Assembly (NCBI GenBank): GCA_045613945.1 | Contig: JAZLBZ010000065.1 | Span: forward strand, 1 to 14,152 | Source: HGM04593 sp045613945 | GTDB lineage: Bacteria > Bacteroidota > Bacteroidia > Bacteroidales > Bacteroidaceae | Direction: 5' to 3' | Length of the DNA stretch: 14,152 nt | In this document: one piece after another, positions 6,730 to 13,675 of the stretch | Numbering within the stretch: the first letter of the stretch is position 1 | Layout of the letters: each line of letters starts with the position of its first letter | The notes under the pieces: model-generated | The model's input: only the letters and a program-made list of their open reading frames with translations | What the model was told of the DNA's origin: nothing | Databases searched by the model: none | Translations under genes and position numbers: made by a program

Positions 6730-8832
6730 TTATTTGCTGTAGTTGTTCAAGCCCTCCTGGAGGAAGTCAACGAACGCGCCCACATCCTTCTTGAATGCGA
6801 AAGAGCCGTTCAAAGGCTGGCCATCGGCATTGACAAGCACATAGAAAGGCTGTGAAAGTTCGCCAAACTTATGCTGCTGCAGATAGCTCCACTTCTCGCC
6901 AACCTCGGTATACTCAAGGCCGTCCTCGCCGATAAAAGGTTCGGGGAGTTCTCTTCTGTCATCGACATACAGGGATGCCACGATGTAGTTGTCGCGCAAT
7001 ATCTTGAGCACTTCCTTGTCGCTGAGCACCACTGACTCCATCTCGCGGCAGTTGACACAGCCATGACCGGTGAAATCGAGGAAGATGGGCTTGTTCTGCT
7101 CGCGGCTCATCTTCACCGCCTCGTCGTAGTCGTGTGTGTCGGCCTTGAAGATTGCCGAGTTCTCGCTCACGCCGGCTGAACTCATATTGAAATCCTGTGT
7201 GAACATTGGAGGTGCAAAGGCACTGATTGCCTTACAAGGAGCACCCCAAAGACCGGGAATCATATACATGGCAAAAGCAAATGATATCAATGCACCAAAG
7301 AATCCGGTAACGCTTGTTGTCTTGTCGCTGGGGTCATCGTGTGGCAAGCGGATAACCTTGAGCAGATACAAACCAAGCAGAATTGCCAAAGCAATCCACA
7401 GCACAAGGAATGTCTCGCGGTCGAGTATGCCCCAACCTTTGGTGAGGTCTGCCACCGAGAGGAACTTCAAGGCAAACGCAATCTCAACAAAGCCAAGAAC
7501 TACCTTGATGGTGTTCATCCAGCCACCGGAACGTGGAGTCTGCTTGAGCAGAGAGGGGAAGATTGCAAAGAGTGTGAATGGCAGTGCAAGTGAGAGGGCA
7601 AAGCCAAACATTCCCACTGCAGGTGCAAAGATGTCACCGGAGGTTGCTGTCTCTACAAGCAGGAAACCAATGATTGGACCTGTACAAGAGAATGACACCA
7701 AAGCCAAAGTGAAGGCCATGAGGAAGATGCTCAGCACACCGGTGGTGCTGCTTGCCTTTTCATCGACCTTGTTTGTCCATGATGATGGCAGTTTGATTTC
7801 AAAACCGCCGAGGAACGAAGCACCGAACACAAGCAGCATAAGGAAGAAGAATACATTGAAGAATGCATTAGTTGCAAGCTTGTTAAGTGCGGCAGGACCA
7901 AAAATCAATGTAACGGCAAGACCAAGCAGCAGGTAGATGACAATGATTGACGCGCCATATATGAACGCTTCACGGATAGCCTGCTTTCTCTCCTTTGAAC
8001 GCTTGAGAAAGAAACTCACTGTCATTGGGATAATTGGCCATACACAGGGGGTGAGCAATGCCAACAGTCCACCACCGAATCCAAGCACGAAAGTAACCCA
8101 GATTGAAGTGCCTGATTTTTCCTCGGGTGCTGCCTCTGAAACAGCAGGAGCAGCCTCAGACACTGTTTCCTGTACCTCAACAGCAGGAGCAGCCTCCTCG
8201 ACAACGGGAGCGGGTTCTGCCACAGGCTCGGTAGCAGGCTCTACAACAGGCTCAGCAACAACCGGTGCCACAGCAACAGGTTCCTCCTTCTTTGCTGGAG
8301 CAGGAGCGGGGGCAGCCTTCTCGGCCTTAGGCTCTGCTGCAGGCTTGCTTTCAGCCTTTTTTTCCACAGGGGCTGCAGCCGGAACAACCGAGATATCTTC
8401 GTTTGTTATGGTAAAATCATAACGGCCGGGAACGCAGCCCATGTCACCACAAGACTGGTAGTGCAATGTTCCCTTGAGTTTAAATTCCTTGTCGAGCACC
8501 TTGAAAGTCTGAACGAATGATGCAAACTCCTCGAAGTATGTAACCTGCATATTAAAGACAGGTTCGTATTTTATCTCGGGCTCGTCAACCGGAGCCAATG
8601 CGCCAACGAGTTCAACACCCTCAAGTTCGGCAAACTTCAGATATGTTGGCTTTGGGCCGCCTTTGGGGATATCTGTCGAGTACATATAGTATCCATCCTG
8701 AATCTCAGCGATGAATTCCACTACGACCTCGGAACCTTTTGCGGTTAACTCATGAGAGATGGTTACCGGCTTTTGAGCGCCTGCCTGCAGAACTGCAACA
8801 AGCAGAAGCAAGGATAAAATCAATTTCTTCAT
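6730..8832 (-). CDS. dsbD: Thiol:disulfide interchange protein DsbD
   Basis: This is a 700-residue three-domain DsbD that carries electrons from cytosolic thioredoxin across the inner membrane to periplasmic thiol proteins. A signal peptide (1-19, cleavage near AGA-Q) leads the periplasmic alpha domain, whose redox pair is probably C128 and C133 in QSCGDMGC. Residues 151-240 are a Pro/Ala/Glu/Val-rich linker. About eight membrane helices follow (243-530) with the reactive cysteines C263 (LLTPCVWP) and C383 (FSCTGP). The C-terminal periplasmic thioredoxin-like domain has a CVNC motif (592-595) in DFTGHGCVNCREM. All three cysteine pairs are present, so it should be active. It lies 33 nt after the rsmF-like gene and 51 nt before the GH3 gene in the leftward operon. 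Confidence 0.95.
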   Translation of the reverse strand: MKKLILSLLLLVAVLQAGAQKPVTISHELTAKGSEVVVEFIAEIQDGYYMYSTDIPKGGPKPTYLKFAELEGVELVGALAPVDEPEIKYEPVFNMQVTYFEEFASFVQTFKVLDKEFKLKGTLHYQSCGDMGCVPGRYDFTITNEDISVVPAAAPVEKKAESKPAAEPKAEKAAPAPAPAKKEEPVAVAPVVAEPVVEPATEPVAEPAPVVEEAAPAVEVQETVSEAAPAVSEAAPEEKSGTSIWVTFVLGFGGGLLALLTPCVWPIIPMTVSFFLKRSKERKQAIREAFIYGASIIVIYLLLGLAVTLIFGPAALNKLATNAFFNVFFFLMLLVFGASFLGGFEIKLPSSWTNKVDEKASSTTGVLSIFLMAFTLALVSFSCTGPIIGFLLVETATSGDIFAPAVGMFGFALSLALPFTLFAIFPSLLKQTPRSGGWMNTIKVVLGFVEIAFALKFLSVADLTKGWGILDRETFLVLWIALAILLGLYLLKVIRLPHDDPSDKTTSVTGFFGALISFAFAMYMIPGLWGAPCKAISAFAPPMFTQDFNMSSAGVSENSAIFKADTHDYDEAVKMSREQNKPIFLDFTGHGCVNCREMESVVLSDKEVLKILRDNYIVASLYVDDRRELPEPFIGEDGLEYTEVGEKWSYLQQHKFGELSQPFYVLVNADGQPLNGSFAFKKDVGAFVDFLQEGLNNYSK

Positions 8833-8865
8833 TTCTATTTTGTATTTATTTGTTTTTCAAAGTAT

Positions 8866-10218
8866 TTAAAGTTCAACAGGATTTTTTCTTATCCTCCACT
8901 CGGCAGGATAGAGGTTGTTGGCCCTGTTTCCAATATTCTTGGCAAAACCTATCGGGGTGCCCTTGTACATCAGCAGCAGATACCCCACCGGTGCGTCATC
9001 AAAGGTCAAGGCCTCGCGGTGCAGATAGGCAAGTGCCTTCTCGCGCTCAAGTTCAACACAGGCAAATGCCTCCTTGCAGAGCCCGCTGCTCATTGCCAAC
9101 TGATGCAAGGGCAGAAGTTTGTTGTTCTTTACGTCGGCAAGCGGCAATGCGCAATGCAGCACCTTCATCTTCTGCTGCAGGGCAAGCATGGCATTGGTAT
9201 GCAGGCGAGGCATTGCAACAATTCTGTCACCTTGCTGCACAAAGTTAAAATCGCCAGGGGATGAGAGCCACCCCTCTACCTGCGACTTGAGTTTTGACGC
9301 AACTGGCTGCCAGCGTTGCTGACGTGGCTGCGCCAACGGTGCATTACCATCCTTGCGCAAAGCAGCGATGAAAAAGCCTTCACCGGCGGTGAATCCGGGC
9401 AAGAATCGATATACCGGCATTTCGCCCACAAGCGCACCCGTAACACCCCACTCGGCACCAACCTCAACACTCAACGGCGTTGCCCCAAGTTCTTTGGCTA
9501 TCCACTCCACGCACTCCTCGTTCTCCTCGCTGTTGAATGTACAGGTACTGTACACCAGCACTCCACCGGGACGCAACGACGGCCATATATCGGCCAATAT
9601 ACGTTTCTGTCGCTTGACACACTGCTCTACATTAGAGAGGCTCCATTGCTCGACGGCTCCCTGGTCCTTGCGGAACATTCCCTCGCCCGAGCAGGGAGCG
9701 TCAACAACCACCAGATCAAAGAAGTTGACAAAACAACTGAAATCGGCAGGCTCGTTGCGTGTAACGACTGATGCTGCATTGCCCCACTTTATAACATTCT
9801 CGGCAAGTATCTGCGCGCGCTGCGGCACAGGCTCGTTCGACACTAGCATGCTGCCGGCTGGCAGGAGCGACAACAGGTGTGTTGTCTTGCCACCGGGCGC
9901 TGCGCACAGGTCAAGTGCACGCACCGGAGCATCCACATACTGCTTCACAAACTGTTCAATGAACATTGACGACGCCTCCTGAACATAGTAGCAGCCGGCA
10001 TGAAAAAGCGGGTCGGCCGTAAAGACGGGGCGTGTGGAGAGGTAGTATCCATTCCCGGCCCAGGGCACGGCATTATCGCCAATCCCAGGAGCTTGCTTGG
10101 AGGTGTTGTACCGCACACTGACCACCGGCTCACTGTCGAGAGCGGCAACAAAGCGCGCAAACCTCTCCTTCCCGAAAAGGTTCTCTGTTCTCTCAATAAA
10201 AGCGGCGTTCAGTTTCAT
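8866..10218 (-). CDS. rsmF: RsmF-like RNA m5C methyltransferase
   Basis: This 450-residue protein is a SAM-dependent RNA cytosine-C5 methyltransferase of the NOL1/NOP2/Sun family. Motifs from the chosen start are the SAM-binding DLCAAPGGKT (103-112), motif IV DAPCSGEG (173-180, with C176) and motif VI STCTFN (224-229, catalytic C226). The C-terminal part (about 260-450, ending with the conserved AKNIGNRANNLYPAEW region) matches the RsmF-type extension that helps bind rRNA. The expected target is a cytosine in 16S rRNA, though the exact site cannot be read here. The frame extends 16 codons upstream to 10266, but that extension crosses the probable transcription start of this gene and has no conserved look, so the ATG at 10218 (MKLNAAFIERT) is preferred. 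It is the first gene of the seven-gene operon. Confidence 0.88.
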   Translation of the reverse strand: MKLNAAFIERTENLFGKERFARFVAALDSEPVVSVRYNTSKQAPGIGDNAVPWAGNGYYLSTRPVFTADPLFHAGCYYVQEASSMFIEQFVKQYVDAPVRALDLCAAPGGKTTHLLSLLPAGSMLVSNEPVPQRAQILAENVIKWGNAASVVTRNEPADFSCFVNFFDLVVVDAPCSGEGMFRKDQGAVEQWSLSNVEQCVKRQKRILADIWPSLRPGGVLVYSTCTFNSEENEECVEWIAKELGATPLSVEVGAEWGVTGALVGEMPVYRFLPGFTAGEGFFIAALRKDGNAPLAQPRQQRWQPVASKLKSQVEGWLSSPGDFNFVQQGDRIVAMPRLHTNAMLALQQKMKVLHCALPLADVKNNKLLPLHQLAMSSGLCKEAFACVELEREKALAYLHREALTFDDAPVGYLLLMYKGTPIGFAKNIGNRANNLYPAEWRIRKNPVEL

Positions 10219-10274
10219 AGTACTCTCTCGGTTCGCACATAGCACCGTAGGTGCACAAAAAGGCATTATCGGAA

Positions 10275-10307
10275 CAAAGATACAAAAAAACGTGCGAAAT
10301 ATCTAAA
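10275..10307 (-). promoter_or_regulatory. Predicted promoter of the leftward operon
   Basis: On the - strand, TATCTTTG (10282 to 10275) matches the Bacteroidetes -7 consensus TAnnTTTG exactly. TTTA at 10307 to 10304 lies 21 bp upstream and is a three-of-four match to the -33 element TTTG. Transcription would begin a few bases downstream, giving a leader of roughly 50 nt before the rsmF ATG at 10218. No equally good box was found in front of dsbD or the GH3 gene. Confidence 0.65.
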
Positions 10308-10499
10308 GCCATTCCGATATATTTCATCACCATTGCATTATTTTTCATAATCAGCCAAAAAGAATGGAAAAATGTCAGCAAAAAGTGTTAACAAATAATA
10401 AAATTGCAAGAATAAACACCGAATTGCAAAACAAAAGAAAACTAAAAAGAGAAACAGTATTTTTCACTTTTAACGATAGGAATATTTAAGACGAAAGCT

Positions 10500-10507
10500 T
10501 ATCTTTG
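10500..10507 (+). promoter_or_regulatory. Predicted -7 promoter box for thyA-folA
   Basis: TATCTTTG here is an exact match to the Bacteroidetes -7 consensus TAnnTTTG, placed 47 bp before the thyA ATG. A clear TTTG -33 element at the usual 19-21 bp spacing is not visible, so the assignment rests on the -7 box alone. The leader would be about 40 nt and A-rich, without a Shine-Dalgarno. Confidence 0.6.
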
Positions 10508-10554
10508 CGAATAGATTACAGATTACACACTCTTGTAACAAAATACAACAAAAT

Positions 10555-11349
10555 ATGAAACAATATCTTGACCTGCTAGACCGTATTCTCACGGAAGGCA
10601 CAAAAAAAGACGACCGCACCGGCACCGGCACAATCAGCGTGTTCGGACACCAGATGCGCTTTAACCTGAAAGAGGGCTTCCCCTGCCTGACAACAAAGAA
10701 ACTGCACTTGAAATCCATCATACACGAACTTCTGTGGTTCCTTAATGGTGACACAAATGTCAAATACCTGCAGGAGAACGGGGTACGCATATGGAATGAA
10801 TGGGCCGACGAGAATGGCGACCTGGGTCATATATACGGTTACCAGTGGCGCTCTTGGCCAGGATATGACGGCGAGCACATAGACCAGATAAAAGAGGTCG
10901 TGGAGACAATAAAGAACAACCCCGATTCTCGCCGAATAATTGTGAACGCCTGGAACGTGGGCGACATAAAGAACATGAACCTGCCGCCATGTCACGCAAT
11001 GTTCCAGTTCTACGTTGCCGACGGCAAACTGAGCCTGCAACTGTACCAGAGAAGCGCAGACTGTTTTCTCGGAGTGCCGTTTAACATTGCATCGTACGCT
11101 CTCCTTTTGCAGATGATGGCACAGGTCACAGGCTTGAAGGCCGGCGAGTTCATACACACGCTGGGCGACGCACACCTCTACCTGAACCACATTGAGCAAG
11201 CAAAATTGCAACTTACACGCGAGCCAAAGAAACTGCCACGAATGGTTATCAACCCCGACGTCAAGGATATTTTCTCCTTTAAATTCGAAGATTTTTCACT
11301 CGAGGATTATGACGCCCACCCACACATCAAGGGTGTTGTAGCCGTATAA
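10555..11349 (+). CDS. thyA: Thymidylate synthase
   Basis: This 264-residue cytosolic enzyme methylates dUMP to dTMP using methylene-tetrahydrofolate, producing dihydrofolate. It has exactly the E. coli length and numbering: phosphate-binding R21, R126 and R127 (DSRRIIV), nucleophile C146 in LPPCHAMFQFYV, and the QRSADCFLGVPFNIASY substrate loop. The C-terminus ends GVVAV, with the terminal residue that closes over folate. It is a classical ThyA, not a flavin-dependent ThyX. The folate product is recycled by FolA, encoded 11 nt downstream, and the two are almost certainly co-transcribed. There is no Shine-Dalgarno; the upstream sequence is A-rich (ACAACAAAAT). Confidence 0.98.
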   Translation: MKQYLDLLDRILTEGTKKDDRTGTGTISVFGHQMRFNLKEGFPCLTTKKLHLKSIIHELLWFLNGDTNVKYLQENGVRIWNEWADENGDLGHIYGYQWRSWPGYDGEHIDQIKEVVETIKNNPDSRRIIVNAWNVGDIKNMNLPPCHAMFQFYVADGKLSLQLYQRSADCFLGVPFNIASYALLLQMMAQVTGLKAGEFIHTLGDAHLYLNHIEQAKLQLTREPKKLPRMVINPDVKDIFSFKFEDFSLEDYDAHPHIKGVVAV

Positions 11350-11360
11350 ACCATCAGAAC

Positions 11361-11858
11361 ATGTACAAGTTAGCACTCATTGCAGCCATTGCAAAGAACA
11401 ACGCCATTGGATTTGAGAACAAACTCGTCTATTGGCTGCCAAACGACCTGAAACGCTTCAAAGAACTCACAACCGGGCACACGATAATCATGGGCAGCAA
11501 CACATTCCGCTCGCTACCCAAAGGAGCGCTGCCCAACCGCCGTAACATTGTGCTCTCGCGCAAGGAGAAGGAGTTCCCCGGCTGTGAGACATTCAGTTCA
11601 TTAGAGGAGGCTCTTGCCAACTGCACCAATGAGGATATTGTATACATCATAGGTGGCGAGACGCTCTACAAGACAGCGCTGCCACTCGCCGACATTCTTT
11701 GCCTTACGGAGATTGACGACACGCCGAAAGAGGCCGACGCATTCTTCCCCCAATTCACAAAGAGCGAATGGGAAATCATTGAACAGGAGGAGCACACCAT
11801 TGACGAGAAACACAGTTATAACTACCGTTTTGTAACATACTCAAAGAGGGACAAATAG
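11361..11858 (+). CDS. folA: Dihydrofolate reductase
   Basis: This 165-residue protein reduces dihydrofolate to tetrahydrofolate with NADPH. The N-terminal IAAIAKNNAIGFENKL strand-loop, WLPNDLKRFK with catalytic acidic residue D29 (E. coli D27), GHTIIMGSNTFRSLP (NADPH-binding, about 39-53), LPNRRNIVLSR and VYIIGGETLY are all in place. Length is typical of chromosomal DHFR. It is a normal housekeeping copy paired with thyA rather than a cassette-borne trimethoprim-resistance gene: there are no mobile elements around it and the sequence does not look foreign. A bidirectional hairpin about 110 bp downstream ends the transcript. Confidence 0.96.
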   Translation: MYKLALIAAIAKNNAIGFENKLVYWLPNDLKRFKELTTGHTIIMGSNTFRSLPKGALPNRRNIVLSRKEKEFPGCETFSSLEEALANCTNEDIVYIIGGETLYKTALPLADILCLTEIDDTPKEADAFFPQFTKSEWEIIEQEEHTIDEKHSYNYRFVTYSKRDK

Positions 11859-11968
11859 ACATTCGCCGGCTTACTGTCATAGAAGCAAATCTTTGCGACC
11901 AAACAATGGCTCAGTAGAATTTTAGGAGAACATTGCACCGCCGCAAAGCATCCTCCAAAAACATAATA

Positions 11969-12004
11969 AAAAAAGATGGTATCCTCATGGACACCATCTT
12001 TTTT
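11969..12004. terminator. Bidirectional intrinsic terminator
   Basis: A 16-bp stem (11969-11984 with 11989-12004, one A/C mismatch) closes a TCAT loop. The core is GATGGTATCC/GGACACCATC, flanked by an A-run on the left and a T-run on the right, so transcripts from either direction would end in a U-tract. It sits between the convergent folA and exbD genes and can serve both. The 110 bp between the folA stop and this hairpin hold nothing I can identify. Confidence 0.9.
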
Positions 12005-12024
12005 ATCATATAACACCGTTTGGG

Positions 12025-12495
12025 TTATCTGTTTGCCTTCTCCTCGTTAGCCGAGTAGAAAATCTGAAGAGCATAAGCCTTACGCAACTGCATCTTCACG
12101 TCAGACAAAAGACCCATATCGATATTGTTGTCAATCTTAAGAGCCACTTTCATTTTAGCAGCCTTAGAACCCAAGCGCTCCTTCTCCTCTACGATATATG
12201 CCTTGAGGTTGTTTACCTCACGACGTGAAAGCTGGCGGTCATTGAGCTGAATGCCGGCCTCCTGGCTCTCCTTGTTATTCATAGGAGTACCAATATAAAT
12301 ATTTGTAATCGCAGATTTGCGCTCCAACTTCGTCAACTCTGTACCCTTTGGCAACTCAACCTGCACCTTCACCTCCTGCTCACGCATAGATGTTACAATC
12401 ATGAAGAAGAAGAGGATTGAGAAGATCAAGTCAGGCAATGACGAGGTATTCAATTCAGGCATTTCTGCCTTTCCTTTGTCGCTAAATTTACTCAT
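12025..12495 (-). CDS. exbD: ExbD/TolR-family protein, second copy
   Basis: This 156-residue inner-membrane protein has a short cytosolic N-terminus, one membrane helix (about 20-38) and a periplasmic domain. The helix carries the proton-relaying Asp of ExbD/TolR/MotB-type stators: D22 in LPDLIFSILFFFMIVTSM. The periplasmic part ends in a KMKVALKIDNNIDMGLLSDV stretch typical of the ExbD fold. It differs clearly from the ExbD encoded just upstream, which lies only 2 nt away (TAACTATG). With ExbB it should form a proton-driven motor energising outer-membrane or envelope processes; whether the partner is a TonB, a Tol-Pal-like system or something else cannot be told from this window. Confidence 0.93.
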   Translation of the reverse strand: MSKFSDKGKAEMPELNTSSLPDLIFSILFFFMIVTSMREQEVKVQVELPKGTELTKLERKSAITNIYIGTPMNNKESQEAGIQLNDRQLSRREVNNLKAYIVEEKERLGSKAAKMKVALKIDNNIDMGLLSDVKMQLRKAYALQIFYSANEEKANR

Positions 12496-12497
12496 AG

Positions 12498-13184
12498 TTA
12501 CTTTCTCTTACCAATTTCAATAGGCTGAGCCTCGGAAATCATATTTACATAACGGCGACGACACAACTCGAGTTCGTCGGCTGTAAGCTGCTTCTCTGGA
12601 TCCTGTACACCATAAACCTCTTTTGCAAACTCATCGCGCAAATCGTTGTATGCGCTGTAGAGAACCTCCTGTACCTTAAAGTAAACCTCGTACTTTGTAG
12701 AACGGTCGGTCTGCAAGGTTATAACGTGCTGGTTGTTTCTTACGATGTTACTTACCCCATTAGGATAGAGTATTTCAAGACCTGCATCGTTGATATAGGT
12801 TATAGTATCCAACTTCTTCTTTGGCTCGGGATAGTTTTCATTAACCTTACCGCCGGGGGTATTGGCTGTGATGAACTCTTTGGCCAACTCACGCAACTCC
12901 TCGAGCTCGTCAACCTTGAGCATCAACGGTCTTTCACCCTCTCTCAACTTACCCGCGGTAACCATTATCTCGTTGTCCATATTCACATACACCTTCAAAA
13001 GGTTGCGCTCGTGAACCTCGGGGTCATCCTGCTGTTGTTCATCAGGAGGGTTTGGCAGCATCACCTGCAAACCAAAGTTCGAGTTCATTGATGTCACGAC
13101 CAAGAAAAAGATGAGCAATATGAACGAGATATCCGCTGTTGAGCTGGCGTTAATTCCCGGAACTTTTCTATTACTTTTTCCCAT
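12498..13184 (-). CDS. exbD: ExbD/TolR-family protein, long first copy
   Basis: This 228-residue ExbD-family protein has a single membrane helix (about 16-34) with the conserved Asp as D18 (STADISFILLIFFLVVTSM). At 228 residues it is well above the 130-150 usual for ExbD. The extra length is in the periplasmic region: a GGKVNENYPEPKKKLDT insertion (about 112-128) and a long charged C-terminal helix region (about 180-220). The fold core (NLLKVYVNMDNEIMV and HVITLQTDRSTKYEVYFKVQ) is recognisable. The downstream exbD starts 2 nt after its stop, so both are probably made in step and may form a heterodimer in the ExbB ring (inference). Confidence 0.9.
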   Translation of the reverse strand: MGKSNRKVPGINASSTADISFILLIFFLVVTSMNSNFGLQVMLPNPPDEQQQDDPEVHERNLLKVYVNMDNEIMVTAGKLREGERPLMLKVDELEELRELAKEFITANTPGGKVNENYPEPKKKLDTITYINDAGLEILYPNGVSNIVRNNQHVITLQTDRSTKYEVYFKVQEVLYSAYNDLRDEFAKEVYGVQDPEKQLTADELELCRRRYVNMISEAQPIEIGKRK

Positions 13185-13211
13185 TATCTAACTCAGTTAT
13201 AAAAGGGTTAA

Positions 13212-13652
13212 TCAAGAACGCATTTTTGAGATTGCGAAACTGAAAATCATACACAATGCCGCAATGCCGAACAATGCATACTGCAAGTAGAGCACGAAAT
13301 CGAGCTTTGTAGGAGATACGAAGTAGAGGGCAACAATAGCTGCTGCAACAACCACAATACGTATAACTTTCTTAAGCAAGCCCTGTGTGCTGTGCATCAT
13401 ATTTTTTACGGCAGCTGCTGTCTCGAAAACGAACACAAGCAACATTGTAATAAGACACATTGCATAGCACAGATACAGAGAGGGCTCCATAAATTGGGGA
13501 TAAGGCAACTCGGTTACCTCACCGGCCTCTGATGTCTGCTCCAATACCAATGGCTCGCCTGCAAAGAAGAAGAGCGCAAAGACAACCAAAATGATGGCTG
13601 CAAAGGCATAGAGGACATACTTTGATATTTTTGAATACAAATCAGCCTTCAT
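13212..13652 (-). CDS. Uncharacterised 4-TM protein in exb operon
   Basis: This is a 146-residue integral membrane protein that I do not recognise as any characterised family. Four hydrophobic segments are visible at about 12-31, 57-77, 95-112 and 117-141. A short acidic periplasmic or cytosolic loop (32-55, EQTSEAGEVTELPYPQF) lies between the first two, and a basic loop (STQGLLKKVIR) between the second and third. No catalytic motif or lipobox is seen. It lies 23 nt after exbB and 27 nt before the long exbD, so it is co-transcribed with the motor genes and may be an accessory subunit or assembly factor of the ExbBD complex. That role is inferred from position only. Confidence 0.8.
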   Translation of the reverse strand: MKADLYSKISKYVLYAFAAIILVVFALFFFAGEPLVLEQTSEAGEVTELPYPQFMEPSLYLCYAMCLITMLLVFVFETAAAVKNMMHSTQGLLKKVIRIVVVAAAIVALYFVSPTKLDFVLYLQYALFGIAALCMIFSFAISKMRS

Positions 13653-13675
13653 AAGTTTTGTTTATTTAGCTGTTA

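Larger units (their letters stand above)
10219..10554. other. Divergent AT-rich intergenic region
   Basis: This 336-bp gap separates the leftward rsmF-like operon from the rightward thyA-folA pair. It holds two promoter boxes facing away from each other (10275-10282 on the - strand, 10500-10507 on the + strand), a small GCACC-GTA-GGTGC hairpin (10242-10254) in the rsmF leader, and a direct repeat of AATTGCAA (10402-10409 and 10422-10429). The middle part is A-rich with no credible reading frame. I see no riboswitch or RNA gene. Confidence 0.75.

Noticed and set aside
7937..8422. Ser/Thr/Gly/Ala-rich 161-codon frame, mucin-like
   Set aside because: It is the reverse strand of the Pro/Ala/Glu/Val linker of dsbD; the bias comes from that repetitive DNA.
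8852..8866. TACTTTG upstream of dsbD as an internal promoter
   Set aside because: Only one base separates TA from TTTG instead of two, so it does not match TAnnTTTG.
10219..10266. 16-codon N-terminal extension of the rsmF-like gene
   Set aside because: It reaches the probable transcription start, and the family-like sequence begins at MKLNAAF (10218).
10576..11211. 211-codon frame antisense to thyA
   Set aside because: thyA is unambiguous with all catalytic residues; the antisense frame has no recognisable motif.
11361..11858. Acquired trimethoprim-resistance dfr cassette
   Set aside because: It is paired with thyA, has a standard chromosomal DHFR sequence, and no integron or mobile element is nearby.
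11891..11948. Inverted CTTTGCG / CGCAAAG pair after folA
   Set aside because: Seven-base arms with a 44-nt loop in a short non-coding gap are easily due to chance; the strong hairpin at 11969-12004 explains termination.
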